From Pseudarthrobacter polychromogenes (GTDB taxonomy: Bacteria; Actinomycetota; Actinomycetes; Actinomycetales; Micrococcaceae), in the NCBI RefSeq assembly GCF_014644495.1, contig NZ_BMKU01000008.1:1-64000 (forward strand): a stretch of 64,000 nt of DNA, given 5' to 3'. Made by a program: the position numbers and the translations under genes. Position 1 is the first letter of the stretch; each line of letters opens with the position of its first letter. The notes under the pieces are model-generated. The model ran no database searches. It saw only the letters and a program-made list of their open reading frames with translations, and was not told the DNA's origin. This document shows positions 1-8,638 of the stretch, piece by piece.

Positions 1-147
1 CAGGATTTCCCGGATCCTGGCCTCGTCGTTGGGCAGCGCCCGGTCCAGCAGCCTTTTCCCGGCCCGGTCCAAGGCAACGGCGTGATGCTCGCCCTTGCCA
101 ACATCCACACCAATGAACACTTCAACGTCGTCGTGGTTTCCGATCAC
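1..147 (-). CDS. IS110-family transposase, N-terminal part (runs off the window)
   Basis: 49 codons are visible, from a GTG start at 147 to the window edge. A good ribosome site (GGAGGTG in minus sense, about 152-158) lies just upstream. The protein carries VFIGVDVGKGEHHAVALDR near residues 10-28, the usual opening of IS110-type DEDD transposases. Asp15 in GVDVGK is the first expected catalytic acidic residue of the RuvC-like domain. The rest, including the C-terminal serine domain, is outside the window, so I cannot tell whether the gene is intact. Family members move by a recombinase-like mechanism; in studied members a structured RNA from the flank upstream of the gene guides target choice. 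This is the only mobile-element gene seen here. Confidence 0.82.
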   Translation of the reverse strand, partial: MIGNHDDVEVFIGVDVGKGEHHAVALDRAGKRLLDRALPNDEARIREIL

Positions 148-421
148 CTGGCACCTCCAGTCGTAGTCCCTAACTCACGTACTGGCCCACCACGGTGTCA
201 GGGCCCGGCACCCACGTTACGCACGACGTTCCAAAACCGTCCTGCCCCTATCAGCGGTTTCCCCGGCACCTACCAGCCCCAGGTGACAACACTCTCAGGA
301 TCATCGATCAACAGAGGGTCGCAATCATGCCCGGGACCGGCAGGCCAGCACACCCTCATCCTGCAACAGGAAACGGGCTACGAAAAAGGTAACGAGGGTG
401 GGCGAGGAAAGCGCATCAAGG
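148..421 (-). mobile_element. Non-coding flank of the IS110-type element, candidate left end / bridge-RNA region
   Basis: About 270 nt upstream of the transposase start hold no convincing gene. IS110-group elements carry a long non-coding left end at exactly this place, which encodes the bridge RNA in characterised members. A visible stem is AAACCG/CGGTTT (arms 234-239 and 255-260) around a 15-nt loop, and a second, imperfect stem lies at 194-212. I cannot place the element's outer end or define guide loops by eye, so the limits are approximate. Confidence 0.4.
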
Positions 422-463
422 GAGAGAGCGTTGGCGAAAAGGGCGCAGGATGTGAGAGAGCGT
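422..463. repeat. Short REP-like direct repeat between the IS flank and hemA
   Basis: The 10-mer GAGAGAGCGT occurs at 422-431 and again at 454-463, 32 bp apart. A short CGCC/GGCG pairing follows within about 464-481. The block sits just downstream of the hemA stop codon, the usual place for REP-type intergenic repeats. Only one block is seen in the window, so its interspersed nature is a guess. Confidence 0.35.
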
Positions 464-483
464 CGCCCTGGGGGAGAGGCGCG

Positions 484-1800
484 TCAGGCGGTTTCGAGGC
501 CCCGGTGGTCCACCGGGCATTCGGCCTGGGGGGCTGCGGCGGCCGGCTGCTCCACGGTGATGCCGTAAAGGGCTTCAAGGGCTGCAACGTAGTCGTCCTG
601 CTGGCCGTTGGCGGCAAGCTCGCGGGCGCGCACCGTAGGTACATGCAGGAGCTGCTTGACCATGCGGCGGAGCGCGAATTCCACTTCCTCTGCGGCAGCC
701 GTGCAGCCGTGCCGGGCCCTGACCTTTTCCATTTCCGCGTCCAGGACACTCATGGTGTGCCGGCGCAGGGCAACGATGGCGGAGTCCACGGACCGGACCT
801 CGCGCTCGTGCTCGAAGGCCTTGGCGGCGCCGCTGACGATGCCGCTGGCCTGGGCCAGCGACTCGGCCTGCTCCTGGGGGGCCGCAAGGCGGACTGACTC
901 CAGGGTGAGGAGCTCCACGCCGTCCAGTTCGCCAACCCCGGGGTCGAAGTCGTGGGTGAGTGCGAGGTCGATGGCAATCAGCGGCTGCGGGGAATCCGCC
1001 CGGACGTCAGCCAGTTCATCAGCTTCCACCCTGGTGTCGGAACCGCTGCAGCCGATCATCACGTCCGCCGCCGCCACGGCCGGCCGGAGTGATTCGGCGT
1101 CGAGGGCCGTGCCGCCCCGGGTTGCCACAAAACCTTCGGCGCGGCCGGAAGAGGAGAAAACGGAGATGTCGGTGCAGCCGCGTTCGCGCAAGAGGGCCAT
1201 GGTAGCGCCGGCGTAGGCCCCCGTGCCGAAGACCACCACCTTCTTGCTGGACCAGTCCGGATTCTCGGACAGGTCCGTTGCCAGATCCAACGCGACGGAA
1301 ACGATGGACAGGCCCCGGGAGCCGAGGGCGGTTTGCGCGCCGACATCCTTGGCCGTCTTGGAGGCCGCTTGGAACAGCCGGACGAGGCCGGAACTTGCCG
1401 TGCCTTCATGCTGGGCGGTAATAAGGGCCCGCCTGACCTGCCCGGCGATTTCGCGTTCTCCGACCACGGCGGAGTCCAGGCCTGCGCTGACGGCAAAGAG
1501 GTGCTGGCTGACTTCCGGACCGGTCCGGGTGCTGAAGGAGCGTGAGACGAGGGGTTCGCTCAGGCCGCTGACTTCGCTGATCTGGGCCACTAAAGCGGCG
1601 CGGGCAGCCTCCACATCGTCCGGATGGGGGGCCTCGCCATAGATTTCGTAGCGGTTGCAGGTGGCAAGGACAATGGCACCCGTCACTGCCGGCGATCCGG
1701 AGAGGGCGGATGTGGCGATCCCCGAAGAACCGCTGCTCAACTGAGCAACGGTCTCAAGATCGATGTCGGCGTGTGTAGCCACCAATGAAAAAAGAACCAC
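484..1800 (-). CDS. hemA: Glutamyl-tRNA reductase
   Basis: 438 aa, a full-length GluTR. It makes the first committed step of the C5 haem pathway, reducing glutamyl-tRNA with NADPH to glutamate-1-semialdehyde, the substrate of HemL encoded at 10746. The catalytic Cys is Cys48 in ATCNRYEIY. The nucleotide-binding segment [17 protein letters not shown] lies mid-protein and the C-terminal part is helical and dimerising. The start is GTG at 1800. A TATGAT hexamer (minus sense, 1815-1810) ends 9 nt before it and no clear ribosome site is seen, so the message may have little or no leader. The gene is divergent from hemE, so the 158-bp gap probably holds control sites for both units. GluTR is usually the regulated step. 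Confidence 0.96.
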   Translation of the reverse strand: MVLFSLVATHADIDLETVAQLSSGSSGIATSALSGSPAVTGAIVLATCNRYEIYGEAPHPDDVEAARAALVAQISEVSGLSEPLVSRSFSTRTGPEVSQHLFAVSAGLDSAVVGEREIAGQVRRALITAQHEGTASSGLVRLFQAASKTAKDVGAQTALGSRGLSIVSVALDLATDLSENPDWSSKKVVVFGTGAYAGATMALLRERGCTDISVFSSSGRAEGFVATRGGTALDAESLRPAVAAADVMIGCSGSDTRVEADELADVRADSPQPLIAIDLALTHDFDPGVGELDGVELLTLESVRLAAPQEQAESLAQASGIVSGAAKAFEHEREVRSVDSAIVALRRHTMSVLDAEMEKVRARHGCTAAAEEVEFALRRMVKQLLHVPTVRARELAANGQQDDYVAALEALYGITVEQPAAAAPQAECPVDHRGLETA

Positions 1801-1958
1801 AGCAGGACAATCATAGCTTTTTCGTTACTCGGTAGAACAACTCCAGGCGCGGACCGTCGCACGCGGAAGCTGTGATTCCTGCCACGGCGCGGCCGGAGCG
1901 CCTCGGGATGACACTTTGTCGTTATCTTTTGCAGCCGATTTTCGGCACAATCAGAGGC

Positions 1959-3053
1959 ATGACTTCCAGCCCTGCCATGTCCCCTGCCGGCGCCCTCGCC
2001 GCAGACCACCCGCTGCTGGACGGCCGCACCGCAGATTCCCCGCTGATCACGGCCTACCGCGGAGGCAAACCGTCCCGACGCCCCGTCTGGTTCATGCGGC
2101 AGGCCGGACGCTCACTGCCCGAGTACCTCAAAGTCCGCGAAGGCGTCGCCATGCTGGACTCCTGCCTGCGCCCGGAGCTGGCTTCCGAGATCACGCTCCA
2201 GCCGGTCCGCCGCCACGACGTTGATGCGGGCATCTTCTTCTCCGACATCGTCATTCCCCTAAAGCTTGCCGGCGTAGGCGTGGACATCGTGCCTGGAGTG
2301 GGACCTGTCCTGGACACTCCGGTCCGCACTGCCGCAGATGTGGCAGCGTTGCCGCAGCTCACCTGGGAGTCACTGGAACCGATCCGCGAAGCGGTCCGCC
2401 TCACCGTGGCTGAACTCGGCAGCACCCCGCTGATCGGCTTCGCCGGCGCACCGTTCACGCTGGCTGCGTACATGGTGGAGGGCAGGCCGTCCCGTGACCA
2501 TCTGGGCCCGCGCACCATGATGCACGCCGACCCCGAAACCTGGAACGCCTTGGCCAACTGGGCTGCAGACGCCTCCGGCATGTTCCTGCAGGCACAGCTT
2601 GAGGCCGGCGCCTCCGCAGCCCAGCTGTTCGACTCCTGGGCCGGTTCCCTGGGCCTGGCGGACTACACCAGGTATGTGGCGCCCGCCTCGGCACGAGCCC
2701 TGGACCATGTGCGGCACCTCGGCGCCCCGCTCATCCACTTCGGCACCGGCACGTCGGAGCTCCTGGTGGCTATGCGTGACGTGGGAGTGGACGTGGTGGG
2801 CGTTGACTACCGGCTGCCGCTCGATGAGGCCAACCGGCGGCTCGGCGGCACGGTACCGCTGCAGGGAAACATCGACCCCGCCCTGCTGCCGGCCCCGTGG
2901 GAAATCCTCGAGGCTCACGTCCGCGACGTCGTAGCCGCAGGCTCGGCGGCCCCCGGGCACGTGGTCAACCTGGGGCACGGCGTCCCGCCGGAGACTGATC
3001 CCGCCGTCCTCACGCGGGTGGTTGAACTCATCCACTCCATCTCCCCGGAGTAG
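1959..3053 (+). CDS. hemE: Uroporphyrinogen III decarboxylase
   Basis: 364 aa from the ATG at 1959. The frame is open upstream, but homology-like sequence begins after this point. It removes four carboxyl groups from uroporphyrinogen III to give coproporphyrinogen III in the cytosol. The N-terminal signature PVWFMRQAGR (residues 42-51) supplies the substrate-binding arginines, and GIFFSDIVIP contains the conserved catalytic Asp (Asp96). It is the first gene of the nine-gene plus-strand haem operon, and hemY follows after 4 nt. A weak CACAAT hexamer at 1946-1951 lies 7 nt before the ATG, and the AGAGG next to the ATG is too close to act as a normal ribosome site, so a leaderless start is possible but unproven. 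Confidence 0.95.
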   Translation: MTSSPAMSPAGALAADHPLLDGRTADSPLITAYRGGKPSRRPVWFMRQAGRSLPEYLKVREGVAMLDSCLRPELASEITLQPVRRHDVDAGIFFSDIVIPLKLAGVGVDIVPGVGPVLDTPVRTAADVAALPQLTWESLEPIREAVRLTVAELGSTPLIGFAGAPFTLAAYMVEGRPSRDHLGPRTMMHADPETWNALANWAADASGMFLQAQLEAGASAAQLFDSWAGSLGLADYTRYVAPASARALDHVRHLGAPLIHFGTGTSELLVAMRDVGVDVVGVDYRLPLDEANRRLGGTVPLQGNIDPALLPAPWEILEAHVRDVVAAGSAAPGHVVNLGHGVPPETDPAVLTRVVELIHSISPE

Positions 3054-3057
3054 TCCC

Positions 3058-4518
3058 ATGGGCAGCATGCCGGCACAGACCCGGACCGCGCTGGTGCTGG
3101 GCGGCGGCATTTCGGGACTGCTGTCTGCCCGCGAGCTTACTTCCGCCGGTTATGAGGTCACAGTCCTGGAAGCCGGAACGGAATGGGGCGGTTGCGTGGG
3201 CAGCCACACCGTTGCCGGCCTGACCCTGGACAGCGGCGCGGAATCCTTCGCCACCCGTTCCGACGCCGTTGCACGGCTTGCCGGGGAGCTTGGCCTTGCC
3301 GGCAGCATTGTGCAGCCCCGGCCCGGGGGAGCCTGGGTCCAGCTTCCGGACGGCCCGCGCGAACTGCCCAAGACGGGCGTCCTGGGCATCCCGGCCAACC
3401 CCTGGGACCCGGAAGTCCGGAGGTCGTTGGGCCCCGTGGGAACCCTCCGGGCCACCCTGGACCGGTTCCTGCCGGCGTCGGTGGGGACGGCGGACGACGT
3501 CATCAGCGTCTCCGCCCTGGTGAAGGCACGCATGGGGAGCAGGGTCCTGGAGCGCCTGGTTGCCCCGGTTGTTGGCGGCGTGCACTCCGCGGATCCCGGA
3601 CTGCTCGACGTCGACATGGTGGCTCCGGGGCTCCGCGCCGGAATCAGGCGGCACGGCTCCCTGGCCGCTGCGGTTTCCGCCCAGCGTCGCGCCGGCACAG
3701 GGTCACCTGCGAACGACGGCCGGAGCCAAGAGCCTGCGGCTCCGGCAAAGGCGGGCTCTGCCGTTGCCGGCCTTGAACGCGGCATGCACACCCTGGTCAC
3801 CGCTTTGGTGGACGACCTCCGCGACCGGGGGGTGACGCTCCTGTCCGGCACGCCCGCCTCAGGTGTGGCCCGGACGCCTGAAGGGTGGCGGGTCAGCTCC
3901 CACGGAGCAACGTTCGACGCCGGCACGCTGGTTGTGGGGGTGGACGGTCCGGCCGCCGTCGACCTTTTGGAAGCCGCAGTCCCCGCCCTGGCGGGACGAC
4001 GGCCGCCTGCAGGGCCGGACGTCAAGCTCGTCACACTCGTGGTCAACAAGCCCGAACTGGACCGCCGGCCGCGCGGCACAGGCATCCTGGTGGCGCCCCA
4101 GACCCCCGGCATTGAAGCGAAGGCCCTGACCCACGCCACCGGCAAATGGGATTGGCTGGCTGACGCGGCCGGCCCTGGCCGGCACGTGGTCAGGCTCTCG
4201 TATGGCCGAGTGGACGGGGCCGGCGGGCAGCCCGGCGGCCCGGACACCGACGAGGAACTCTTTGCCGCGTCCCTGCGGGATGCACAGGCCCTGCTGGGCG
4301 TGGCCATCGCCGCGGAGGACGTCGTGGACTGGGATGTGGTCCGGTGGCGGGGGTCCCTGCCCTTCGCCGCCGTGGGGCACCGCGCCCGCGTGGCGGAAAT
4401 CCGGAAAGCCTGTGCCGCGGTGGGTAACCTGGCCGTCGTCGGCGGCTGGGTGGCCGGCAACGGGCTGGCCGCTGTGGTCTCCGACACGATTGAACAAATC
4501 CGGAACCTGGACCGCTAA
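3058..4518 (+). CDS. hemY: Coproporphyrinogen III oxidase (CgoX/HemY type, FAD-dependent)
   Basis: 486 aa. The start chosen is ATG 3058, with GGAG at 3047-3050 and a 7-nt spacing, only 4 nt after the hemE stop; a second ATG at 3067 is possible. The N-terminal Rossmann motif ALVLGGGISGLLSARE (GGGISG at 15-20) binds FAD, and the C-terminal VVGGWVAGNGLAAVVSDT is the second FAD signature of the amine-oxidase fold. In Gram-positive bacteria this soluble enzyme oxidises coproporphyrinogen III to coproporphyrin III, rather than protoporphyrinogen. Adjacent hemQ and hemH support the coproporphyrin-dependent route. A 141-bp gap with its own likely promoter separates it from hemQ. Confidence 0.93.
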   Translation: MGSMPAQTRTALVLGGGISGLLSARELTSAGYEVTVLEAGTEWGGCVGSHTVAGLTLDSGAESFATRSDAVARLAGELGLAGSIVQPRPGGAWVQLPDGPRELPKTGVLGIPANPWDPEVRRSLGPVGTLRATLDRFLPASVGTADDVISVSALVKARMGSRVLERLVAPVVGGVHSADPGLLDVDMVAPGLRAGIRRHGSLAAAVSAQRRAGTGSPANDGRSQEPAAPAKAGSAVAGLERGMHTLVTALVDDLRDRGVTLLSGTPASGVARTPEGWRVSSHGATFDAGTLVVGVDGPAAVDLLEAAVPALAGRRPPAGPDVKLVTLVVNKPELDRRPRGTGILVAPQTPGIEAKALTHATGKWDWLADAAGPGRHVVRLSYGRVDGAGGQPGGPDTDEELFAASLRDAQALLGVAIAAEDVVDWDVVRWRGSLPFAAVGHRARVAEIRKACAAVGNLAVVGGWVAGNGLAAVVSDTIEQIRNLDR

Positions 4519-4594
4519 ATCCCCTGGCACTTCTTTCGACGGCCTTCGCCCGCTCCCTCAGCCACGGCATCGACCAGCAGATGTGACGTTGCGC

Positions 4595-4615
4595 ACTTCT
4601 ACGGCTTGTAGAAGT
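4595..4615. promoter_or_regulatory. Perfect palindrome upstream of hemQ, candidate operator
   Basis: ACTTCTAC (4595-4602) and GTAGAAGT (4608-4615) form an 8-bp perfect inverted repeat around GGCTT. It directly touches a possible -35 (TTGTTG, 4615-4620). It lies in the only sizeable gap inside the front half of the haem operon. There is no U-tract, so an operator fits better than a terminator. I cannot name the regulator. Confidence 0.45.
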
Positions 4616-4642
4616 TGTTGGTTTCGACTTGGCGGGTACGAA
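4615..4642 (+). promoter_or_regulatory. Possible internal promoter for hemQ onward
   Basis: TTGTTG (4615-4620) and TACGAA (4637-4642) are separated by 16 bp and would start transcription about 11 nt before the hemQ ATG. The match is moderate. Its placement next to the palindrome suggests that hemQ and the downstream genes can be controlled apart from hemE-hemY. Confidence 0.35.
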
Positions 4643-4659
4643 GGGGCAAACTTGTAACC

Positions 4660-5361
4660 ATGAGCCACACTTCTGCCGAATCTGTCACTAAAACCGAAGA
4701 ATCAGCCGAGCAGTTTTTCACCCTCTGGACGGTATTCAAGCGCTCCGAAACCCTGATCCGCAGCGCCGACGCCGCCGCTGACTTCGAGGCCCTCCTGGAA
4801 CGGCTGGCCCAGGCCGGCGTGACGCACCGCGGCAGCTACGATGTCTCCGCCATGCGGGCAGACGCTGACGTCATGGTGTGGCTCCACGGCCCCAAGCCGG
4901 AAGCGCTGCAGCAGGCCATCCGCGACATCCGCCGCAGCACCCTGTTTGCGGGCACCGAGATTGTCTGGTCCGCCATGGGCGTGCACCGTGAGGCAGAGTT
5001 CGCCAAGAACCACACGCCCGCATACTCCCGCGGGGTCGCACCGGCGGAATGGCTGTGCGTCTACCCGTTCGTCCGCTCCTACGAGTGGTACATCCTCCCT
5101 GAGGAAGAGCGGGGCGCAATGCTTCGGGAACACGGCCTCCTGGGCCGGGAGTTCCCGCAGGTCATCTCCAACACCGTTTCCTCGTTCGCCTTGGGCGACT
5201 GGGAATGGATCCTGGGCCTCGAGGCCCCCGAACTGGTGGACCTGGTGGACCTGATGCGCCACCTGCGCGCCACCGAGGCACGCAACCACGTCCGGGAGGA
5301 AGTCCCGTTCTACACCGGACGCCGGATTTCCCCGGCAGAAGTAGCGGAGGTGCTCGCATGA
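4660..5361 (+). CDS. hemQ: Coproheme decarboxylase (ChdC/HemQ)
   Basis: 233 aa from ATG 4660. It oxidatively decarboxylates two propionates of iron-coproporphyrin III with peroxide, giving haem b. The family is chlorite-dismutase-like. The segment WLCVYPFVRSYEWY contains Tyr135, matching the catalytic tyrosine of actinobacterial ChdC. His158 in MLREHG, followed by GREFPQV, is the expected proximal haem ligand. Its stop overlaps the hemH start (ATGA), so the last two steps are translationally coupled. It has its own candidate promoter and palindrome just upstream, and the ribosome site is weak (AAGGGG, about 15 nt away). Confidence 0.95.
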   Translation: MSHTSAESVTKTEESAEQFFTLWTVFKRSETLIRSADAAADFEALLERLAQAGVTHRGSYDVSAMRADADVMVWLHGPKPEALQQAIRDIRRSTLFAGTEIVWSAMGVHREAEFAKNHTPAYSRGVAPAEWLCVYPFVRSYEWYILPEEERGAMLREHGLLGREFPQVISNTVSSFALGDWEWILGLEAPELVDLVDLMRHLRATEARNHVREEVPFYTGRRISPAEVAEVLA

Positions 5362-6632
5362 GCCAGCTTGACCCCACAAACGCCGGCGCCGTCGTCGCCA
5401 ACCCTGTCACCGAGGCCGGGCGGATGGCACCCAAGAACTACGACGCCGTCCTCCTCGCCTCCTTCGGCGGGCCGGAAGGCCAGGAGGACGTCATCCCGTT
5501 CCTCCGCAACGTCACCCGCGGGCGCGGCATCCCGGATGAGCGGCTGGAGGAGGTCTCCCACCACTACCGCGCCAACGGCGGCATCAGCCCCATCAACCAG
5601 CAGAACCGGGAACTCAAGGCCGCCCTTGAGGCCGAACTTGCCGCCCGCGGCATCGAACTTCCGGTCCTCTGGGGCAACCGCAACTGGGCGCCGTACATTC
5701 CGCAGACCCTGCAGGACGCGTACGACGCCGGCCACCGCCGCCTCCTGATGATCACCACGAGTGCCTACTCCTGTTACTCCAGCTGCCGCCAGTACCGTGA
5801 GGACATCGGCATGGCGCTGACCGAAACCGGGCTGGACGGCCGGCTGGAAGTGGACAAGGTGCGCCAGTACTTCGACCACCCCGGGTTCGTGGAGCCCTTT
5901 GTTGAGGGCACCGCCGCCGGCCTCGCGGAAGTCCGGGAAAAGCTCGCAGCCGCAGGCACCCCCGATGCCCCGGTCCAGATCCTGTTCGCCACCCACTCCA
6001 TCCCCACCCGGGATGCGGAGGCCGCAGGCCGCTCCGAAGGCGAACCCCGCGAATTCGCCGAAGGGTCCGCCTACGTGGCCCAGCACCTCGCCACGGCTGC
6101 CGCCGTCATCCAGCGCGTGGAAGAGGAATCAGGCCTGACGGCACCCTGGTCCCTGGTGTACCAGTCCCGGTCCGGGGCACCGCACGTGCCCTGGCTGGAG
6201 CCGGACATCAACGACGCCATCGAGGAACTGGCCGGCCAGGATGTCAAGGGAATCGTCATCGTCCCGCTCGGCTTCGTCAGTGACCACATGGAAGTTGTCT
6301 GGGACCTGGACACCGAAGCCCTGGAAACCTGCGCCAACCTGGGGCTGACCGCCACGCGCGTCCCCACACCCGGCACGCACCGCAAGTTCGTCAACGGCAT
6401 GGTGGACCTGATTTCGGAGCGGACGGCGGCCAACAATATCGCTGACCGCCCGGCGCTGACGGACCTCGGCCCCTGGTACGACGTCTGCCGGCCGGGGTGC
6501 TGCCAGAACTTCCGGGGCGAAAAGCCCACCATTGCCGGTGCGGACACCACCGTGGGCACCGGGCATGACGCCTATCCCGGCGAAGCCGGCGCCAGCCAGC
6601 CAGCGGCGGCCGGGGGAGCGCCGCAGCAGTGA
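5358..6632 (+). CDS. hemH: Coproporphyrin III ferrochelatase (CpfC/HemH), probable 2Fe-2S type
   Basis: 424 aa. ATG 5358 overlaps the hemQ stop by 4 nt and GGAGGT lies 6 nt upstream. It inserts ferrous iron into coproporphyrin III. His213 in FATHSIP and Glu312 in DHMEVVWDLD match the metal-insertion residues of the family. Cysteines occur in SCYSSC (139, 143) and near the C terminus in VCRPGCC (377, 381, 382). One internal Cys plus three C-terminal Cys is the arrangement that holds a 2Fe-2S cluster in mycobacterial ferrochelatase, so a cluster is likely here. A low-complexity Ala/Gly/Pro tail of about 30 residues follows. Its stop overlaps the hemC start. Confidence 0.95.
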   Translation: MSQLDPTNAGAVVANPVTEAGRMAPKNYDAVLLASFGGPEGQEDVIPFLRNVTRGRGIPDERLEEVSHHYRANGGISPINQQNRELKAALEAELAARGIELPVLWGNRNWAPYIPQTLQDAYDAGHRRLLMITTSAYSCYSSCRQYREDIGMALTETGLDGRLEVDKVRQYFDHPGFVEPFVEGTAAGLAEVREKLAAAGTPDAPVQILFATHSIPTRDAEAAGRSEGEPREFAEGSAYVAQHLATAAAVIQRVEEESGLTAPWSLVYQSRSGAPHVPWLEPDINDAIEELAGQDVKGIVIVPLGFVSDHMEVVWDLDTEALETCANLGLTATRVPTPGTHRKFVNGMVDLISERTAANNIADRPALTDLGPWYDVCRPGCCQNFRGEKPTIAGADTTVGTGHDAYPGEAGASQPAAAGGAPQQ

Positions 6633-7627
6633 CGGTCCGGATCGGCACCCGCGCCAGCAAACTGGCGCTTACCCAGACGCAGCAGACCGCGGACCAGCTG
6701 GCCGCCGTCGGAGGCTTTCCGGTGGAGCTCGTCCACATCCGGACCGACGGCGATGTCCTGACCGGCTCGCTCTCCCAGATGGGCGGCACCGGCGTTTTTG
6801 TCGCCGCCCTGCGGGATGCGCTGCTGCGCAACGAATGCGACGTGGCCATCCACTCGCTCAAGGACCTGCCCACCGGCGCGGCCGTCGGGCTCAGCCTCGC
6901 GGCCACGCCGCGGCGGGTGGATGTCCGCGACGTCCTGTGCGCCCGGGACGGACTGAAACTGGCTGACCTCCCCAACGGCGCACGGGTGGGTACCGGCTCG
7001 CCCCGGCGCGCCGCCCAGCTTCGCGCCGCACGGCCGGACCTGGAGATCATCGACATCCGCGGCAACGTGGACACCCGCCTGGGCCGCGTCCCCGGGCTGC
7101 CGGGCAACACCATCACCGACGTGGTACCCGGCAAGTCCTGCGACCTGGACGCCGTGGTGCTGGCCGCCGCAGGCCTGGAACGCATCAGCAGGCTGGACAC
7201 CGTCAGCGAGTTCCTCGAAACCGACGTTATGCTTCCCGCCGCCGGGCAGGGGTCGCTGGCCATCGAATGCCGCACGGCTGACGCTCCGGCCCGCCCCGGC
7301 TCTGCCGAAGGCTCCAGGGACGTGCTGGCCCAGGCTCTCAGTGCACTCGACGATCCGGATACACGGCTCGCGGTCACGGCTGAACGCGCCCTGCTGGCAC
7401 GGCTGGAGGCCGGCTGCGCAGCACCGGTTGGCGCCTACGCCTTCCGTAAGGGCAGCATGCTTTACCTGGAAGCCGTGGTGTGCGCCGTGGACGGCACGGC
7501 CTCGGTCCGGGACAAGCGCGCAACCGACGGCCTCACGGAGGTGGGTGCCACGCTGCTCGGCATTGAACTGGCCGAAGTCCTGCTGGCCGCCGGTGCCGCG
7601 GACATCGCGGACCTCCAGGCCTCCTGA
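6629..7627 (+). CDS. hemC: Hydroxymethylbilane synthase (porphobilinogen deaminase)
   Basis: 332 aa. The GTG start at 6629 overlaps the hemH TGA (GTGA). The enzyme joins four porphobilinogens into hydroxymethylbilane. The dipyrromethane cofactor is held by Cys263 in LEAGCAAPVGAYA. HSLKDLP carries the catalytic Asp79, and GTRASKLAL opens domain 1. Residues 149-150 (TR) and the surrounding GSPRRAAQL and IRGNVDTR stretches are the usual substrate-binding arginines. It is a mid-operon gene with hemD after a 61-nt gap. Confidence 0.95.
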   Translation: MTVRIGTRASKLALTQTQQTADQLAAVGGFPVELVHIRTDGDVLTGSLSQMGGTGVFVAALRDALLRNECDVAIHSLKDLPTGAAVGLSLAATPRRVDVRDVLCARDGLKLADLPNGARVGTGSPRRAAQLRAARPDLEIIDIRGNVDTRLGRVPGLPGNTITDVVPGKSCDLDAVVLAAAGLERISRLDTVSEFLETDVMLPAAGQGSLAIECRTADAPARPGSAEGSRDVLAQALSALDDPDTRLAVTAERALLARLEAGCAAPVGAYAFRKGSMLYLEAVVCAVDGTASVRDKRATDGLTEVGATLLGIELAEVLLAAGAADIADLQAS

Positions 7628-7688
7628 TTCCGGCCATGCGATTGCCTGTCCAATGCATCCGGCAGGGCCGGCCGGGACGCGGGTAAAC

Positions 7689-8576
7689 ATGCAGGAGAAG
7701 GATCTGCCGCGGGAGCGGCTACTGGCCGGGGCGCGGGTATTGATCACGCGCAGCCCGGAGCGGTCGCTGCCGCTCGTGGACGCGCTGCAGGATGCAGGTG
7801 CCAGCGCATTCCTCCTGCCGTTGATCGACTTCGAACGTGCACCGGACCAGCACTCCCTCGATGTGGCCTGCGATGCCCTCGGTGCCGCGGCATTCGACTG
7901 GCTGGTGGTCAGCAGCGCCACCACAGTCCATGTACTCACGGCCAAAGCCGCCGAACGTGGACTGGTGCCTGCCCAGTGGATCCCGGCCCGCACCCGCATA
8001 GCCGCGGTGGGGGCGGCAACGCGCAGGCTCCTGGAGGACCGGGGGCTTGCCGTGTCACTGACACCAGCGGATGACCAGTCCGCGGCAGGCCTGCTCGCTG
8101 TGTGGCCGGGTGGGGACGGCAAGGTTCTGCTGCCGCAGGCGGACATCGCGTCGCCGCGCCTGGCGGAAGGCTTGTCGGCAGCCGGAAGCACCGTGACGGC
8201 AGTGACCGCATACCGCACGGTCGACTACCCCGCCGCGGCGGAGCGCAGGCTGGCCATCCCGGCGGAAGGCGGGGGAGCGGACTTGCAGCCGCCGTCGTAC
8301 GCCCTGCTGACACCTGAAGACGCCGCAGCTGAGCTGGCGGACGGCCGCCTCGACGCCGTCATTGCAGCTTCCCCCAGCGCCGCCCGGCGCATCCATGCGC
8401 TGTCCCCGCTGCTCGGGTGCCGGTTCGTGGCCATCGGGCGTTCGACGGCGGACCAGGCCGCCGCGCTTGGCATGCCGGTGGCTGCCATCGCGGCTGAGCC
8501 GTCGCCGGCAGGGCTTGTAGCTGCCGTCGCGGCAGCACTCCTCACGACGGAGGATGCCGGCGGAGAACCACCCTGA
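7689..8576 (+). CDS. hemD: Uroporphyrinogen III synthase
   Basis: 295 aa from ATG 7689. An in-frame ATG at 7653 would add 12 residues, and neither has a good ribosome site, so the start is uncertain. It closes hydroxymethylbilane with D-ring inversion. The family is poorly conserved. What can be seen is the opening [24 protein letters not shown], the [12 protein letters not shown] segment, [20 protein letters not shown], and the C-terminal [16 protein letters not shown], which are the two Rossmann-like halves. Its position between hemC and hemB makes the call secure. Confidence 0.9.
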   Translation: MQEKDLPRERLLAGARVLITRSPERSLPLVDALQDAGASAFLLPLIDFERAPDQHSLDVACDALGAAAFDWLVVSSATTVHVLTAKAAERGLVPAQWIPARTRIAAVGAATRRLLEDRGLAVSLTPADDQSAAGLLAVWPGGDGKVLLPQADIASPRLAEGLSAAGSTVTAVTAYRTVDYPAAAERRLAIPAEGGGADLQPPSYALLTPEDAAAELADGRLDAVIAASPSAARRIHALSPLLGCRFVAIGRSTADQAAALGMPVAAIAAEPSPAGLVAAVAAALLTTEDAGGEPP

Positions 8577-8638
8577 CGCGCGGGACGCCCGCCAGCGGCC
8601 ACCCACTCACCGCCCGAACCAACGCCAAGGACAGGACC

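Noticed and set aside
1946..1951. CACAAT as a leaderless -10 of hemE
   Set aside because: It lacks the TA of TANNNT and sits 7 nt away; too weak to list as a feature, only mentioned.
3150..4487. 445-codon open frame on the minus strand opposite hemY
   Set aside because: The hemY frame has clear FAD motifs; the antisense protein is Ser/Pro/Arg-rich with no family features, as expected for a shadow frame in GC-rich DNA.
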